The notes under the pieces: generated by a model | What the model was told of the DNA's origin: nothing | What the model saw: only the letters and a program-made list of their open reading frames with translations | The model's database searches: none | Translations under genes and position numbers: made by a program | Part shown: positions 47,029 to 59,499 of the stretch, piece after piece | Layout of the letters: every line of letters starts with the position of its first letter | Numbering within the stretch: position 1 is the stretch's first letter | Origin: Hyparrhenia diplandra | Lineage: Eukaryota > Streptophyta > Magnoliopsida > Poales > Poaceae | Assembly (NCBI GenBank): GCA_015847255.1 | Contig: JADLZK010000243.1 | Coordinates: 62,001-126,000, forward strand | Reading direction: 5' to 3' | Length of the DNA: 64,000 nt

Positions 47029-50000
47029 CTGCATGGAAATAAGCAAACATTTATATAAACTATATGTGGCACACAGCAGCATAAGAATATGATTACAAGG
47101 AATGTCTTCACATTTCTAAATGCATAGGACCAGTGGCGATCAGAGATCTGAGCAGGTTGTAGCACCCACTGTTTGAGGTGTCTAGCACTTTTGGACGATG
47201 TACTTCTTTTTTTTTTTTTTTTTTTTTGGCGAGCAATGTACTAATATAACATCAAATTAAGAAGAAAACTTTTGCAATTTATATACAAGAGCAAAGAGAA
47301 AATAGGAAGTCATATGATAACCAACTTCAAATACAGCGCAGCATTAATCGCTTGTACCACTCAAACCATCCTCATGAACTTAGTTCTACATGGTAATTTC
47401 AGAACTAATGGCAACACCTGATACAAATATTTTATATCTTAAGCAGTTCTTGCCAAAAACTGCATAGATTTAGGTATCATCGACGAGATACCATAAAACA
47501 TTTATAAACTAAAAAGGTATAATGGTTAGGTTAGTACCAAATTCAAAGTACAAATGTTCCGTATCAGGCGTAGGTAACGGAGCAACGAAGCTGGCCAACA
47601 ATGGCGCGGCTAGGGTTTGAGCGGACTGCCGTCACACAACACGATCTCTAACTAATCCTACCAAAGTCCACTCCAAATTACACAGGCACCGGATTAGTCT
47701 ATGCGGCACCCAATTCCGGTCTACGGCGATCTCTTCGAGAGGAGTAGGGTTCGAATACATGAATATATGCACCTTTACAGTTCGGCGGGCACCAGTCTGC
47801 TCGGCGACGGAGCTCCGGCAGGGCCGCGGGGCTGAGCGCGCGGGAGGCGGGAGCGGCGGCGGGGGCGGCGCTAGCGGTTGAGCGGAGCCGAGGACGCGCG
47901 CGGGAGGCGAGAACGGCGGCCGGCGGCACGAGCGAGCGAGGAAGGAGCGAACAGGCGACGAACCACTAGTATATTTATTTATCGTCGGATTCCAGGCGGT
48001 GGGTTGAGGAACCGACATTGTTGTATTAATGGGCTTACTGGGACGATAGGGCCTACACAGTTCTACGCAGGCCCATTTCAATAGAACAATGTGATGGACA
48101 ATAAATAATTGTTGGGCCAAATTCACATAGGAATTCATAAAAAAAAAGGGCGGGTGAATTGTGCTCAGCGCTGCTTAGCCTGCTTTACTGGCTGCCGAGC
48201 GCTCGGACCCTACGATTTCTCCAATATCGACTTTTGGTTTGTAGTTTTGATTTGATGAGTGTAAACTTTTATTTTCAGCTTGTAGATAGTATCTAGAGGT
48301 GGCCCGATGCATGCAACAAGTGGTTGGATCAAAGTGCGTTACTGAATTTTTAGAAAAAGAGTGCGTTAGTGACTACTTCCTTTTGGACATTCTAGCTCAG
48401 AAGGATTTTTTTTTGTTAGAATTTCCTAGAGATGAATCATTTTGCAAGAGTGCTGGCAAACCATATGAGATGTATATGAGCTTTGCAACCGAAAATCTTG
48501 AGTTGTGTATGAATGTTAATGGCTATGATATAATTGTGTGCTATGCTCAACTTAGATTCCGTTTGGCTCCTTTAAGAATCTTGATAGAAAAAGCTAATGT
48601 GTTTTGATGGATTCCATGTCCATGTGTTAAAACCCACTTAAATTAGTCCATTTGGAAAGGGTTATAGGGTTTCTAAAATTGTTTTATGTAGATTGAAGAT
48701 TCCTATATAACCCTTACATGTGTTTCATGAGTGTTTATTGTCTAAACATGGTTAATGTTTATAGATTTATAAAGACGTCATTGTCATCGATACATTGGAA
48801 GAGTCGGCATAGATGTATGGTGACCGTCCTTAAGTTGCAAAAACGGCTTATATCGACACATAAGGAGACATTGAAGATGGAATATGGCGTAGTGTAGATA
48901 TATTTTCACAGTATACTTATTTAGTGTCTTAATATTGACTCTTCTCAATAAAGTTAGTTAAATTTAAAATAGTTTGACTATTCTATAATTTATTTTTAGA
49001 CAGAGGTAGTGCAGTAAAAAGTGGAGTAAGACGGAGGTAGTAGTAGTACACAGTAAAAAAGAGGAGGAGAAGATAAAGAGAGAAAGCTACCATGCAAAAT
49101 CCAACATCGATCACACGCATTTTGATGCCAATGATGGTGTCCTGCTCTGTTTCCTCGGATCTGCTGCTTCCTCTTCAGCCGATCGGTTTTCCTTTTGGCT
49201 TCTCGGTCTTGGTATACGATCCGGAGCCTCCTTTGGGCACATGACAGACAGTCACAGCATGACGCGCCAGGGTTGGCACTTGGCAGAACGCCAGCATGCG
49301 GCGATCATTGGCAAGACGACGAGCGTGTGTCGCTTAAACAGGGCTGGTTGAATAATAGTGTGTGCGTGTATCGGATATGCGTGTTGCCACTTGCCAGTCA
49401 TCCGTGTGAAACCCTGAACTCCAAAGAAACGAGGTAGCGGGCATGATGATCAGCAGAAGCATGCTGAGAGAAGAAGCCAGTAAGCGACCAGCAGCAGGAA
49501 GCGGAAGCAAGAGGCGCGTGTGAACCTCGTCAGGACGTAACACGAATAGGCTGCTTGCCGGAAGTGCGGAAAGCAGAAAAAGGAAAAGGGCGACGAGGAA
49601 GAAAGCAAGAAGGGTCACCGGACGCCGAGGCATCGATCGAAAGAAGCAAAAGAGGCGCTGGTGGCGACTGGCGTGCCCGCTCCCTTTTTCCATCCATCTC
49701 CTCTGGTTCTCAGTGTGAGACGATCGGTGGTCTTGGCGCTTGCCACTGCCAGCCATGCTCCTCCTCCTCGTCGTCTCGGGATCGCCACCGCCGCCCCCTC
49801 GGCGCCGGTGGTCCTACTCCTACTCCTACCCTATTCGAGCCAGCGGCCAAACCATCCGCCTCATTGCTGTACCTGCTGCTGTCCGTTCCCATGTCTGTCG
49901 CGTCCGCCGCTGCCTCCGGCAACCGGCAAGCATGCATGCCCCGCTCTTTCTTTAGGCTGCAATCTGCAATGCATGCCTCATGCTACTCTTTTCGCTTTCT

Positions 50001-51298
50001 CTGATCTCGAAACCAAACCGTGTGGCCGGCCGCCGGGGCGGTGGTCAGTGGTGACCCATCGGATGGAAGGAAGGAATCATCCTCTGCCGTCGCCGTTGGG
50101 ACCAAGACAGACACGCTCGTGCACCTGTTCGTGCTTGGTGAGGGCGGGACGGACGACGACAAAAACGCTGCATGGTTTCGCCAAAATTAGCGGCAGTGGG
50201 TCGGATAAGGCCATGGGGATTCATCCTGTTCCTGTCTGAAACCTGTGGATCAACTGCATCTATTCACCTGACCATGATTCAGTTTAATTTCTCGTAACAC
50301 AATGTTTTATGGTTATCTTTAGGCGGCGATGTCCGTGCGTTGATACGGGATAATAAACTCAAAAACTTTTGCACTAAAAACACACCGCTCACAAGTATAT
50401 ATATGCTACTGAAGTCTAAACATAAGCAGCTGTCAATGATGTCGACTGTCCTTGTGTACGTAGTTTCAGAAATTCGGATTTAGAATCTGACGACAGGAAT
50501 GATGGCCAAACGTGGTGGTGACCTGTGACCTCACTACTACCCCTGTACTGCCTGCCTCAAAATGCCTAGGACAAGCCGTGCGATTTTTACATTTTGTTGC
50601 AAGATTTACACAGAGGTCACATGCATGCAATGCAATGCAATGCAACCCGCTAACCTCGGAGTCATGCATGTGGGTGGCACACTGGTAACCATATATTCTC
50701 CGTTCACGTTGCCTGTTTACCAAAAGCTTGTATACGGTCACATTTTACAGCTAACCAAAACTAAAACTGTCTTGTCCTGTCCTGTACTGTACTGTACCTG
50801 TCCTGTCTGGTTGATAATCTATATCGTGTGTGTTCCAGGGACCATTTGATGATCCAATAGATTAATCTGATCAGAACGGCTTTTTATGCCGTGGCTTCTA
50901 CTACTACTGGAGTATAGTACGCAGCTTATTCATTCGACCGGACTGGATTAGCGCGCCAGCAGAGCAGAGGCTTCCTGTGTAAATGACGAACGAAGCTTTG
51001 TGGATCGAAACCTTTGCAGACAAAAAGAACGCGAGCATGTAGGTGAAATTATTCCACGGAATGCAGTGCTGGTCCGGTCCATCATGTTCATGTGACGACG
51101 CACCAAACGTAATGTGATTGATCGATCCCTCATCAGCAAATAGGAGTACTCCTACTGCCTTTCGTGAAAGTCTGCACAAAACCAAGATAGGAGTACTCCC
51201 TGATTTGGAAATTCGATGCAAACTTGTTTGGCTACTGCTATATCACCTGCCCACCCTAGTGGTTTTCTCTTGGGAACAATCGTGACGCGGCTGAATTT
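47029..51298. other. 5' flank of TFIIE-beta and intergenic DNA
   Basis: A GC-rich block at 47740-47960 is the probable first exon or promoter of the minus-strand TFIIE-beta copy. Beyond it there is AT-rich DNA, then a GC-richer stretch at 49.2-50.2 kb with overlapping open frames on both strands and no domains. TGCAA and CTGTC pentamer runs occur near 50628-50645 and 50770-50810. Confidence 0.4.
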
Positions 51299-51301
51299 TC
51301 A

Positions 51302-52402
51302 GGGCCTGTTTGGTACAGCTTGACTTAACTAGAGAAGCTGTTTTTAAATAAAAGTGCTTCACCAACAGTTTTGTAAATGAGGAAGAGCTGTTTTGAGAAT
51401 GCTATTTGGCAAAACAGCTTAATTAACAGCTTCACCAATGGCTGGGAGTGAGCACATGATCGGAAGACAACAGCAATCCTGGGGCTGCACGCTGCTGCAA
51501 GAAAGACAACTGACGAACGGCAAGAAACGGTACAGCTTGCACAAAATCGACAGAGGGAGCTGACGAATTCAGCAATTACCTGCACGACGGGCAAGCACCT
51601 GCTGGTGCCAGGCACTCGACGCCAGAGCGATGGGATCAACCCGCAGCGCACCCTCCAAAACGCACGAACCAAGAACAGCGACGAACAAAAAAACGTCCGC
51701 CTCAAAAATCGAACCAAATCCGACTCAAAACTCCATGATTCGCTCCAAAAACTTGCACATGTTAAATTCACCTAGCTACGAACAATCTCCCAAGAAATCA
51801 TTGCCTGAAAACAACTCTCTCAGATCACAACCAGGACGAAAAAGAAGAAAACTCGTTTTCCGCGCCTGCCGGAGGGGCGCCCAACCCTCACCCTGCTGCG
51901 AGCCGACCGGATTGTGGCCTTGGCTGATTCGCGGTAGAAGCAGGCGGATCCGGCGGATCCCAGGTGGAGGAGCTCTCGGCGGCGCCCTGGCCGGCAGGAA
52001 CGGCGGCGGCGATGCGGGTAGCAGAGGGTTAGGGTTACGGGAGGAAGAAAGAGTAGAGGGCAGCGGCCAGCGGGTCAGCCATGGCAGCGGCCGCTGCGGC
52101 TAGAGGGCGGCGACGGTGGCGGCACTGGTCTTTGGGAGACGACCGCGGGCAGAGAAGGAGAGACGGGGAGATACGATGGCAAATTCTTGTAATTTTTGTG
52201 TTAAACTGAAGGGCAATATTGACATAGGTGAGGGAGAGAGCTGGAGGAAGCTGATGATTCCCAGCTTCACCGAGCGCGCCCGGCTGTCTCAGCGGGATTT
52301 CAGGGACTTTGGTGCGGGAGCCGAGCGGAGAGTTGGCCGTTTGGCAGAGCGAGCGGGAAAGCCGCTCATGAAGCTGCTCCTAGAGCTGTGCCAAACAGGC
52401 CC
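51302..52402. mobile_element. Harbinger-like TIR element, 1.1 kb
   Basis: The left end GGGCCTGTTTGGTACAGCT is inverted at the right end (AGCTGTGCCAAACAGGCCC), and TCA flanks both sides (51299-51301 and 52403-52405). A 3-bp target fits PIF/Harbinger or CACTA types. GC-rich sequence at about 51880-52150 has no recognised coding domain and could be a captured host segment. Confidence 0.75.
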
Positions 52403-52409
52403 TCAGATG

Positions 52410-55400
52410 ACTGCACACACGCAGCTAGACCAACTACTGAATGTATATCTCAGCAGTAATCCATCAAATCATCATAGGAAAAAAGTTGAACATATGAATC
52501 TTGTAGCACTAGCACTGCACCATTGGTCTATCCTAACGAGCAAGAGAAAACTGGAGCCGATTTGAGTGTCCACTAGGCCAGCAATAATCCATGCAGTCGC
52601 AATCAGGTCGACGGATCCAGAGAAATCGAGCAATCCAGCCGCCCACGCACTGAAACAACTTGGAGAGCTAGATGAGATGATGAATCGTCGTTGCCGTCAA
52701 CCGCTAGCACAGTAGCACCTGCACGGCTGCTCTGCCCTACAATTGGGACGATAGCATAGCCTAGCCCTATCCTGCGTGGACGTGGAGGGTGAAACACTGA
52801 AACGCCATAGTAGGTGTGGAATAACGAAGGAATCTCTGATCGTATCAGGAGACAAGACCTGGGTCGATTGATATTCAGCAGACAAGGCCGAGGCCGGCGA
52901 TCTCGTCACAGCAGCATAATGCGCCTTTTGGTGGGAGAAGCGAGAGACGACGGTCGATCGATCCATTCTTGACGCGCCCTTTCCGCAGCAATATAATGCG
53001 TCTTCTTTCGTTGTTCCATCGTTGGTTCACGCCAGTTGTTTTCTGATGATCTGAAACGGCATGGAATGGAAGCAGTGCTGTGTGGAATTTTGTTGTCTGC
53101 GACACCTGCCATGGACATGATGCGAATGGAACGCTGCGTTGGGTCGATGTCAGCTGTAAGTTCTCTGCTCTTTGGAAGAGACAACTGAGCCGGCTCTGAA
53201 GCGCACGTAATTAGATAGTGGTACGGCAAGAAATCAACGGCCTATGTCGCCTTCGTCAGTGATACAGTAGGAGAAAGTAGGGAAAATGGACAGTGATCGA
53301 TGGCATAGCTAAACGGTGCAGCTCTCGCATGACCTTTGATAGAATGCTCCATTAACCAGCTGGGAGAAACTACCAGTAGCAGCCATGGTAAGCACAACCA
53401 CCCTGATACACGGACGTGACCTAATTAGCCTAATCATATAGCAGAAAAATATGGGCAATCGAGCGGAACACAGAGAAGCATCCCAGAACGAGGCAACCAC
53501 CCTCCTAATCCTACTAGACTCCTAGTCCTCGCCACGGACATGGACCACCCTAGAGCTAGAAGGTACTGAAGCTAGAGCCTAGAGCTCGCTAGCTAGGTTC
53601 TTCAAAGAGAGGCAGAACAAAAGCAAAGGCCGGCCTGGGGGATCAATCTGGCGACAGGGACACTTGCATAATCACGTCTCCAAAGCTAGCCACCATCTTT
53701 TAACACAAAAACACCCCATGTCATGCGTGCGTGCGCGCGCACGGTGCGCCCCTTCCAAATCCCTCTTCTTTTCCAACCTCTTTACCACTAGTCCTAGTTG
53801 TTAATCCCGGAGGCCAGCGGTGCACGGCACACGCGCACCCGCTTTCGGTGTCGTGGCCAAGGCGTGTGTGCGTGCGTCACAAGACAAGCCGGACCAGGCC
53901 AGGCGCGAAAGAGAACAAATTATTCCCAGCCAGACACGGTCGGCCTGCGCACGGAGTCGTTTCGCCTTCGCCACCCGTGCAATGCCGCAACGGAAGCTGC
54001 CAGGCAGAGGTGTGTCGTGATTCGCCCGATCCACACTGATCCACACACGCAGCCAGCCAGCAGCAGGAGCAGCGATAGATCTCACAGGTCGATCAGCTGC
54101 GCCTCTGATGCGGCTGCCGCGGCGCTGGCCGACCGAGGGGAAAGCGAAAGCCTGCCGCGGGCTCCCGTCGCGCGCTTGCTTTGCCGCGCACCGCGATGGC
54201 TGGCCGATCCCTTGGGCCTGCGAAAACGCGGGCAGGCACAACGTGACGTCCCAGCAGCCGCGCTGCCGGTGCCCGCCTCCGCTTTTTCGCTTTGCCTCGG
54301 CACACTCTGGCAGGATGGCCTGGCCGCCTGGCCAAGACCTACCGATCCGTCCGGGTCCCAGGACGCTGCCCCGCCCCGGGTAGTTCACCAACACGACGCT
54401 GTAGCTACCTGTTGTGTTGAGGGGCGGGCACTGTAGCACTCCTGCATTGGGCTGAGCTACTGGTAGTAGAGTGGTGGCCCTGCGTGTTCGTTCGATGCTT
54501 GCTCGTTATGATCAGGTTTGCTAGCGGTTATGATCAACAACTACTCGTTCCGTCTCTTTACATGTGTCGCCCGGAAAACGTGTTTGTAAGTGAAATACGG
54601 TTTTCTAGAGACAAACATTTAGGGACAGAGGGAGTACTAGTAATCAAGTAGCAACCGTTGAGGCTGTACAGAGAACAGAGCGCAGGTATAAACTCGGTCG
54701 GTGTCTTCTTCTGTCTTTGGTCGACCTACTACCACATGCATGGGAGTAGCTGCAAATTACAGTACAGTACTACTCCGGGTGCAGGCCCGATGAATGAATT
54801 GAAGGTAAAAAACAAGTGAGCGAGGCCTGATCGAGTGATCGTCTCCTTTGTTTGTCCAGGTAAAAACAAAAAGAGCGGCGTGGCGGTATGAAAAGCCGTG
54901 CCTTGTTGCACATGCACAGACGGAGACGGAGCTAGAGAGCAGAGGCGCGCCAGCCGCCATGCATGCACACACACAGCAACCGCCAGGCAAGGACCATCGC
55001 CAATAAAGGATCGACAGAGGCCGGCGCGGCGCGCACCCATTTCAGCCCGGACAGACGAGACCAGGCAACCAGACATGTCAAACGCACCCACGCTCTCTCA
55101 CAAGTGAAGTGAGTGCCTGCCTGTAGGCCGCACGCACAATTGGCACTGAACTGATCGCACCCACCAACACGTCCAATCACCCGATGCACACAGGCAGGCA
55201 GCAGGTCCATCAATCCGAAAGCGCTGGTGTTCGGCTACTGCTACTACCGCCCGCGCGCCCCCGCCATATGGACTATGGTGTGGGCAAGGCAGACCACTTG
55301 TGGGCGTGTACGTGTCGACCCAGGAGAAGACCAAAGGCGAGTGTCAAGGCCTCACCTGCGTGAACGATGGCTGGCCTAACGCCCGCCCATCACTTGCGTC

Positions 55401-58160
55401 GTCCCGGCCGGATCGGAGGACGAACAGGATCGTTATCAGGCTCCCCGGCTTGTCGCGTCAACCAACAGCAGCAGGGTGCTCCATCCATCATCACGGCACC
55501 TGCCCCCGCCCGTTCGCGGACTTGCATTGCATTGATCAGATCGGATGGGATGGGATGGGCGCGGCCCCGGACCCTACGCCGGTGCGGTCGCGGCAGGTTG
55601 GTATGTTTGTCAGGGCCCCTGCAGCTGGGGCGGCAGGGTGTACTGAGGGGGCGGCGACGGCGAGATTGTCCGCGGTCGACAGCGACGCCGGGCCGCGCGG
55701 CGGAGGCAGGCGCGCCGTCTAGTCTATTCGCGTCCCTGTCGCGGCCGGCCGTGGGCGCCCGCGACTGTTGGGAACGGGAACGGGAACCGGTCGGTGTGTG
55801 GTGTGTGCACGCACGCATCCGGACGGACGCATCTAGCAGTGGGGATTCTTTTGTTTTGTTTGCTTGGTTGGTCCATTCCATGTGACGAACATATAGAACG
55901 CAATGCATGGGGAGTGTGTCTCGGAAAACTGCCATGAATTCTGGTTCCGGACATAGGAGTACTACATTGATTAATCTGTGTCTGTGCGATAACGAGATTC
56001 GGTGCATGCTTAAAAATCTTTCTTCGTACAATACAGCAGAAGTTCCTTTCGAGCGCCGGCCGGTCATGGCCTGCCTCATGGGCTTGCATTGGGAGTACAG
56101 TACATGCCTCCTGGGTCTTACAATATTGATTGATGATGAGCTAGGCGATGTAGTGAGTGTATATATCCTCGTGCTCCCAACCTCGTTGCCGTCACGCTCA
56201 CTCCCTCGTGGACATGTCTCAGGCCGGCCGGTCGCCATCGAGGGCCAGTGCCGATCCATCGGCCGGGCGGCTCCCCCCATGGAGATGGACGGAGGTGCTG
56301 CACCTGCATGCAGTGCAGTGAATCATCATGCACCGAAACAAAAACGAGACTCACGCTAAAGCCACAGAAATAGAAACAACAAGGGGCACTATAGACGAAA
56401 GCAACGTAGTAGGCGAGAGGGATATATGGGGAAAAAAACATGGCGGGCCGCAAGACATTCCCCCTGCCGCCGCCATCAAGATCGATCCATCCCTTTCCAT
56501 TCCATCGACGGAGAGACATACAGGGGAGGAGGCCGTCGTCGTTCACCAGCAGTCCACGGCCGGGAAACGGACGTGATGGTCCCGCTAGCTGTTGCAATTG
56601 CGATCGCCGTCGCAATTGCTATTGCAATTGCAAAGCAATAATAACACGAGCCAAGGACAGTGACGCCGCTGCCGCCTGTCCTGCGACGCGCATGCGGCCG
56701 CTAATCCCGTCATTAAAGACGGATTTGGCTGGATTTATTTGTTAAGAGGACGCCCGGAGAACCTCATCCTCGTGCTCATCCACTCCAATCGTGGATGGTT
56801 GCAGTGGCGCTGCCGTGCACGCACGCGTTGGATGAGACGCCGCCACGCCGTACCAGCGCGAGGACGGTGATGCTCTGCCTCGCCCTTCGTCGTGCTTATC
56901 TATGCTGGACTGCTCGTGAGCTCGCTCTTGATCCGGTCTGGTATATACGAGTATATTCATTCATTCATTGCGTGTTTGCGCCGCTAGCCTTGTTGTTTAT
57001 GGGCTGCTGTCTGCCGCCGCCCTGTTGGTCCAGAACACGACATGCATGCTTCTCGTCTTCGGGGGGTGGCGGTCCACGTAAGTAAACAGTAAAACTCCGA
57101 TCAGTTCAATGGTGTAAAGTAATCACGTGATCCTTGCATTGCTTCGATCGATCGATCACGCAGTCCTGATGGTAAGAGTAACACACACCACACTTTACAG
57201 CTAGCGACGGACGGCTTTTGCCGATCGATTTGGTCATGTGATTCATTCATTCACCTAGCTCGATAACAACAGGAGCAAGGAGAGAAACCCATCGCGACAA
57301 CAACGTTTCGTCCGGATACAATGATATTGCTTCCCATTTCGGCGTGCTTATCGTGTACTAGCGGCCTGCAGCTTCTTTCTTGTCCGGTGGGCGGCGGCGC
57401 GCATCGGCAACGCGTTGCTGTACGTGTACGTGCCTGCGTGCATATATAGCCCGGTCGGTGGTAGTACACGACGACGTACGGCCCGGGTGATCGAGCAAGA
57501 GGGAAGCGTGGCGAAGCCAGCTGCCTCGGTACGCTCGCGTTGTAATCCCGGCGCCGGACCAAGCAAGGCAAAGTAACACCTCTGTTGACGTACGTTTGTG
57601 AACTGTACACTGCTGAGAGGTCTCGTCTAGTGTTGCTCGCTGGGCCTGCATGTCCAGCCGAGCGGGCACATGCATGGCACGCACGTACGTACGTTCGTGC
57701 ACGCGCACGGTGTGAAGCGCGCGCCTCACCGGAATTAAACCTCGGACGCAGTAAAAATTTAGAGCAGCATGTTGGTGGTGCACTGCAGCATAGCATATAT
57801 CCGCGACACAGGACGGTGGATCTGAAAAATAAAAACCTGTGGGACGTGACCGTGATGAGGACTAGTGTGGAAACGGTAACGATAAAATTTATCCAAGAGG
57901 TGGTACACAGCACAAAGCACAGCCGCAGTAACCTCCGGATGAAATGCTAGCGCGTGAATCCCCTGTGAGAGCAGCAAGGGAGACAGACAGGGAGGGTACA
58001 GCGCGCGGTACATCCTGCGGCATGGGCCCACCCGCAGGGACAGGAGATCGCCATCGCCCACCCCACGTCCCCACCCGCACGCCCAAACCGAATTTTTAGC
58101 CGGGCGCCACGCCACCCCCGTTTCGTTTCCACCTCCACGTCGGCGCCTCCCTCCGCCCCC
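52410..58160. other. Long gene-free stretch, partly GC-rich
   Basis: No gene, tRNA, known microRNA or complete large element was recognised in nearly 6 kb. Long overlapping frames on both strands (212 codons each way at 53.8-54.4 kb; 296 codons on the minus strand at 55.4-56.3 kb) have no domains and reflect base composition. A Stowaway MITE lies at 54544-54634. Confidence 0.45.
54544..54634. mobile_element. Stowaway MITE
   Basis: The left end CTCGTTCCGTCTCTTTAC and the inverted right end (TTAGGGACAGAGGGAG) are flanked by TA (54542-54543 and 54635-54636). It is about 90 bp and non-coding. Confidence 0.7.
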
Positions 58161-58173
58161 GTCCCGCCCGCCG

Positions 58174-58180
58174 CTATATC
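58174..58180 (+). promoter_or_regulatory. Possible TATA box of the BIG GRAIN1-like gene
   Basis: CTATATC lies about 220 bp before the ATG at 58399, in front of a C/CT-rich leader-like stretch (58200-58320). The position is plausible but the match is short. Confidence 0.4.
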
Positions 58181-58398
58181 TTCACGCCGATCGCTTCGCC
58201 CCCTCACCCTTCCTCCCCAGCTTTCCACTCCACACCACACTAGCACCAACACCAAGCGAGCTCTTCTTCTCCACTTCTCCCCTGCTCTCTTCCATGCACC
58301 ACTGCTCGTTCCTTCCTCCTAGCTAAACAGAGGAGCTTGCATTGAGACTGAACGCGCTCCGCTTGTTTCTTTCTTGGTGCCAATTTCTGGGATCGATA

Positions 58399-59436
58399 AT
58401 GGAGAGGTGGGGGACAAGGACAGGGGGGGCGGCGGCGCCGGGAGGCCGAGGCGCTGCGCCGACCAGCCGTCCTTCTCGTCCACGCTGCTCGACGCGATAT
58501 ACAAGTCCATGGACGAGCCCGGCGACGGGGTGACATCATCCGGCGCCGCCGCCAAGGCAGCGACCAAGAAGCAGAACCAGGACCTGCACTACAGCTACTA
58601 CTACAAGGCGTCGCTGGCGGGGAGCTACCGCGGCAGCAGCGGCAGGGCCCCGGGGCCGCACCAGCACGCCGCCACCACCACGTCGAGCTCCTCCGAGTGT
58701 TCCAGCTACGGCGGGTTCTCGTCGTCGGAGGCGGAGTCGTCGCAGCACCGGCGCCTGCGGCCCATACGCACGAGCGTCGCTGCTGTCGCCGCCGCCACGG
58801 CTCCCGCGCCCGCGCTCGTGGCAGAGCAGAAGAAGAAGGCCGCCAAGAAGGCCGGCGCCAACATCCGCGCCAAGCTGAGGGACCTCCGCAAGCCGGCGTC
58901 TCCCGGCGCGCGGCTCGCGGGGTTCCTCAACGCCATCTTCAACGGAAGGCGCGCGCCGCAGACGCCGCCTTCGGCGTCGGCGTCGGCGTCGCGGGGCGCG
59001 GCGGCGGCGGCGGAGTCCGCGTGCTCCACGGCGTCGTCCTACTCGCGCTCCTGTCTCAGCAAGACGCCGTCCACGCGGGGCCAGCCGAAGCGGACCGTGC
59101 GGTTCCTGGACAGCGACGACGGCGGCGAGGCGGTGACCGCCCCGGGCGTCGAGCGCCGGAGGGTGCAGGTCGGGGTGGCGGAGCTGGAGCAGATGCTGCT
59201 CCACCGGATGGAGATGGACAGCGACGAGGACGACGAGGACGAGGGAGAGCAGCGACGCCAGCTCCGACCTGTTCGACCTCGAGAATTTCGCTGCCGTTGC
59301 CCCGGACGCCGGGGCCGCCGCGGCCGCGGCCGCGTACAGGGACGAGCTGCCAGTGTACGAGACGACGAGGGTGGTGCTGGGCCACCGCGCCATTGGCCAC
59401 GGGTACGCGCACGGGAGGAGTACCAGAGTCGTGTGA
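58399..59436 (+). pseudogene. BIG GRAIN1-like gene with two compensating indels
   Basis: The start is MERW at 58399, the normal family start, and the end is the TGA at 59434-59436. The span is exactly 346 codons with no intron. The core reads DQPSFSSTLLDAIYKSMDE, SSECSSYGGFSSSEAESS, ARLAGFLNAIFN, and an acidic DSDEDDEDE stretch. The C-terminus reads SSDASSDLFDLENF then YRDELPVYETTRV. BIG GRAIN1 proteins are plant-specific, plasma-membrane-linked positive regulators of auxin response that raise grain size in rice (family knowledge). As written, the start and the last 60 codons share one frame while the middle is in another. One G appears missing in the G runs at 58409-58413 or 58423-58429, and one G appears extra at 59243-59245. 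Both lie in homopolymers and cancel out. The protein is probably intact if these are consensus errors, otherwise broken after about 45 residues. Confidence 0.82.
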
Positions 59437-59499
59437 TCTTGCTGCCGGTGCCGGGATTCATTCATTTCCAGCGCCAGGGGTAACTGTAAAATGGTGAAT

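Noticed and set aside
53798..54439. Overlapping 212-codon open frames on both strands
   Set aside because: Both strands are open over the same stretch, with no domain, splice context or codon pattern favouring either.
55390..56280. 296-codon minus-strand frame
   Set aside because: Low-complexity and Arg/Pro-rich with no family resemblance and no promoter or intron evidence.
58374..59483. 369-codon frame as the BIG GRAIN1-like protein
   Set aside because: It begins at TTG, not ATG, and misses both the MERW start and the conserved C-terminus. It is only the middle frame of the disrupted gene.
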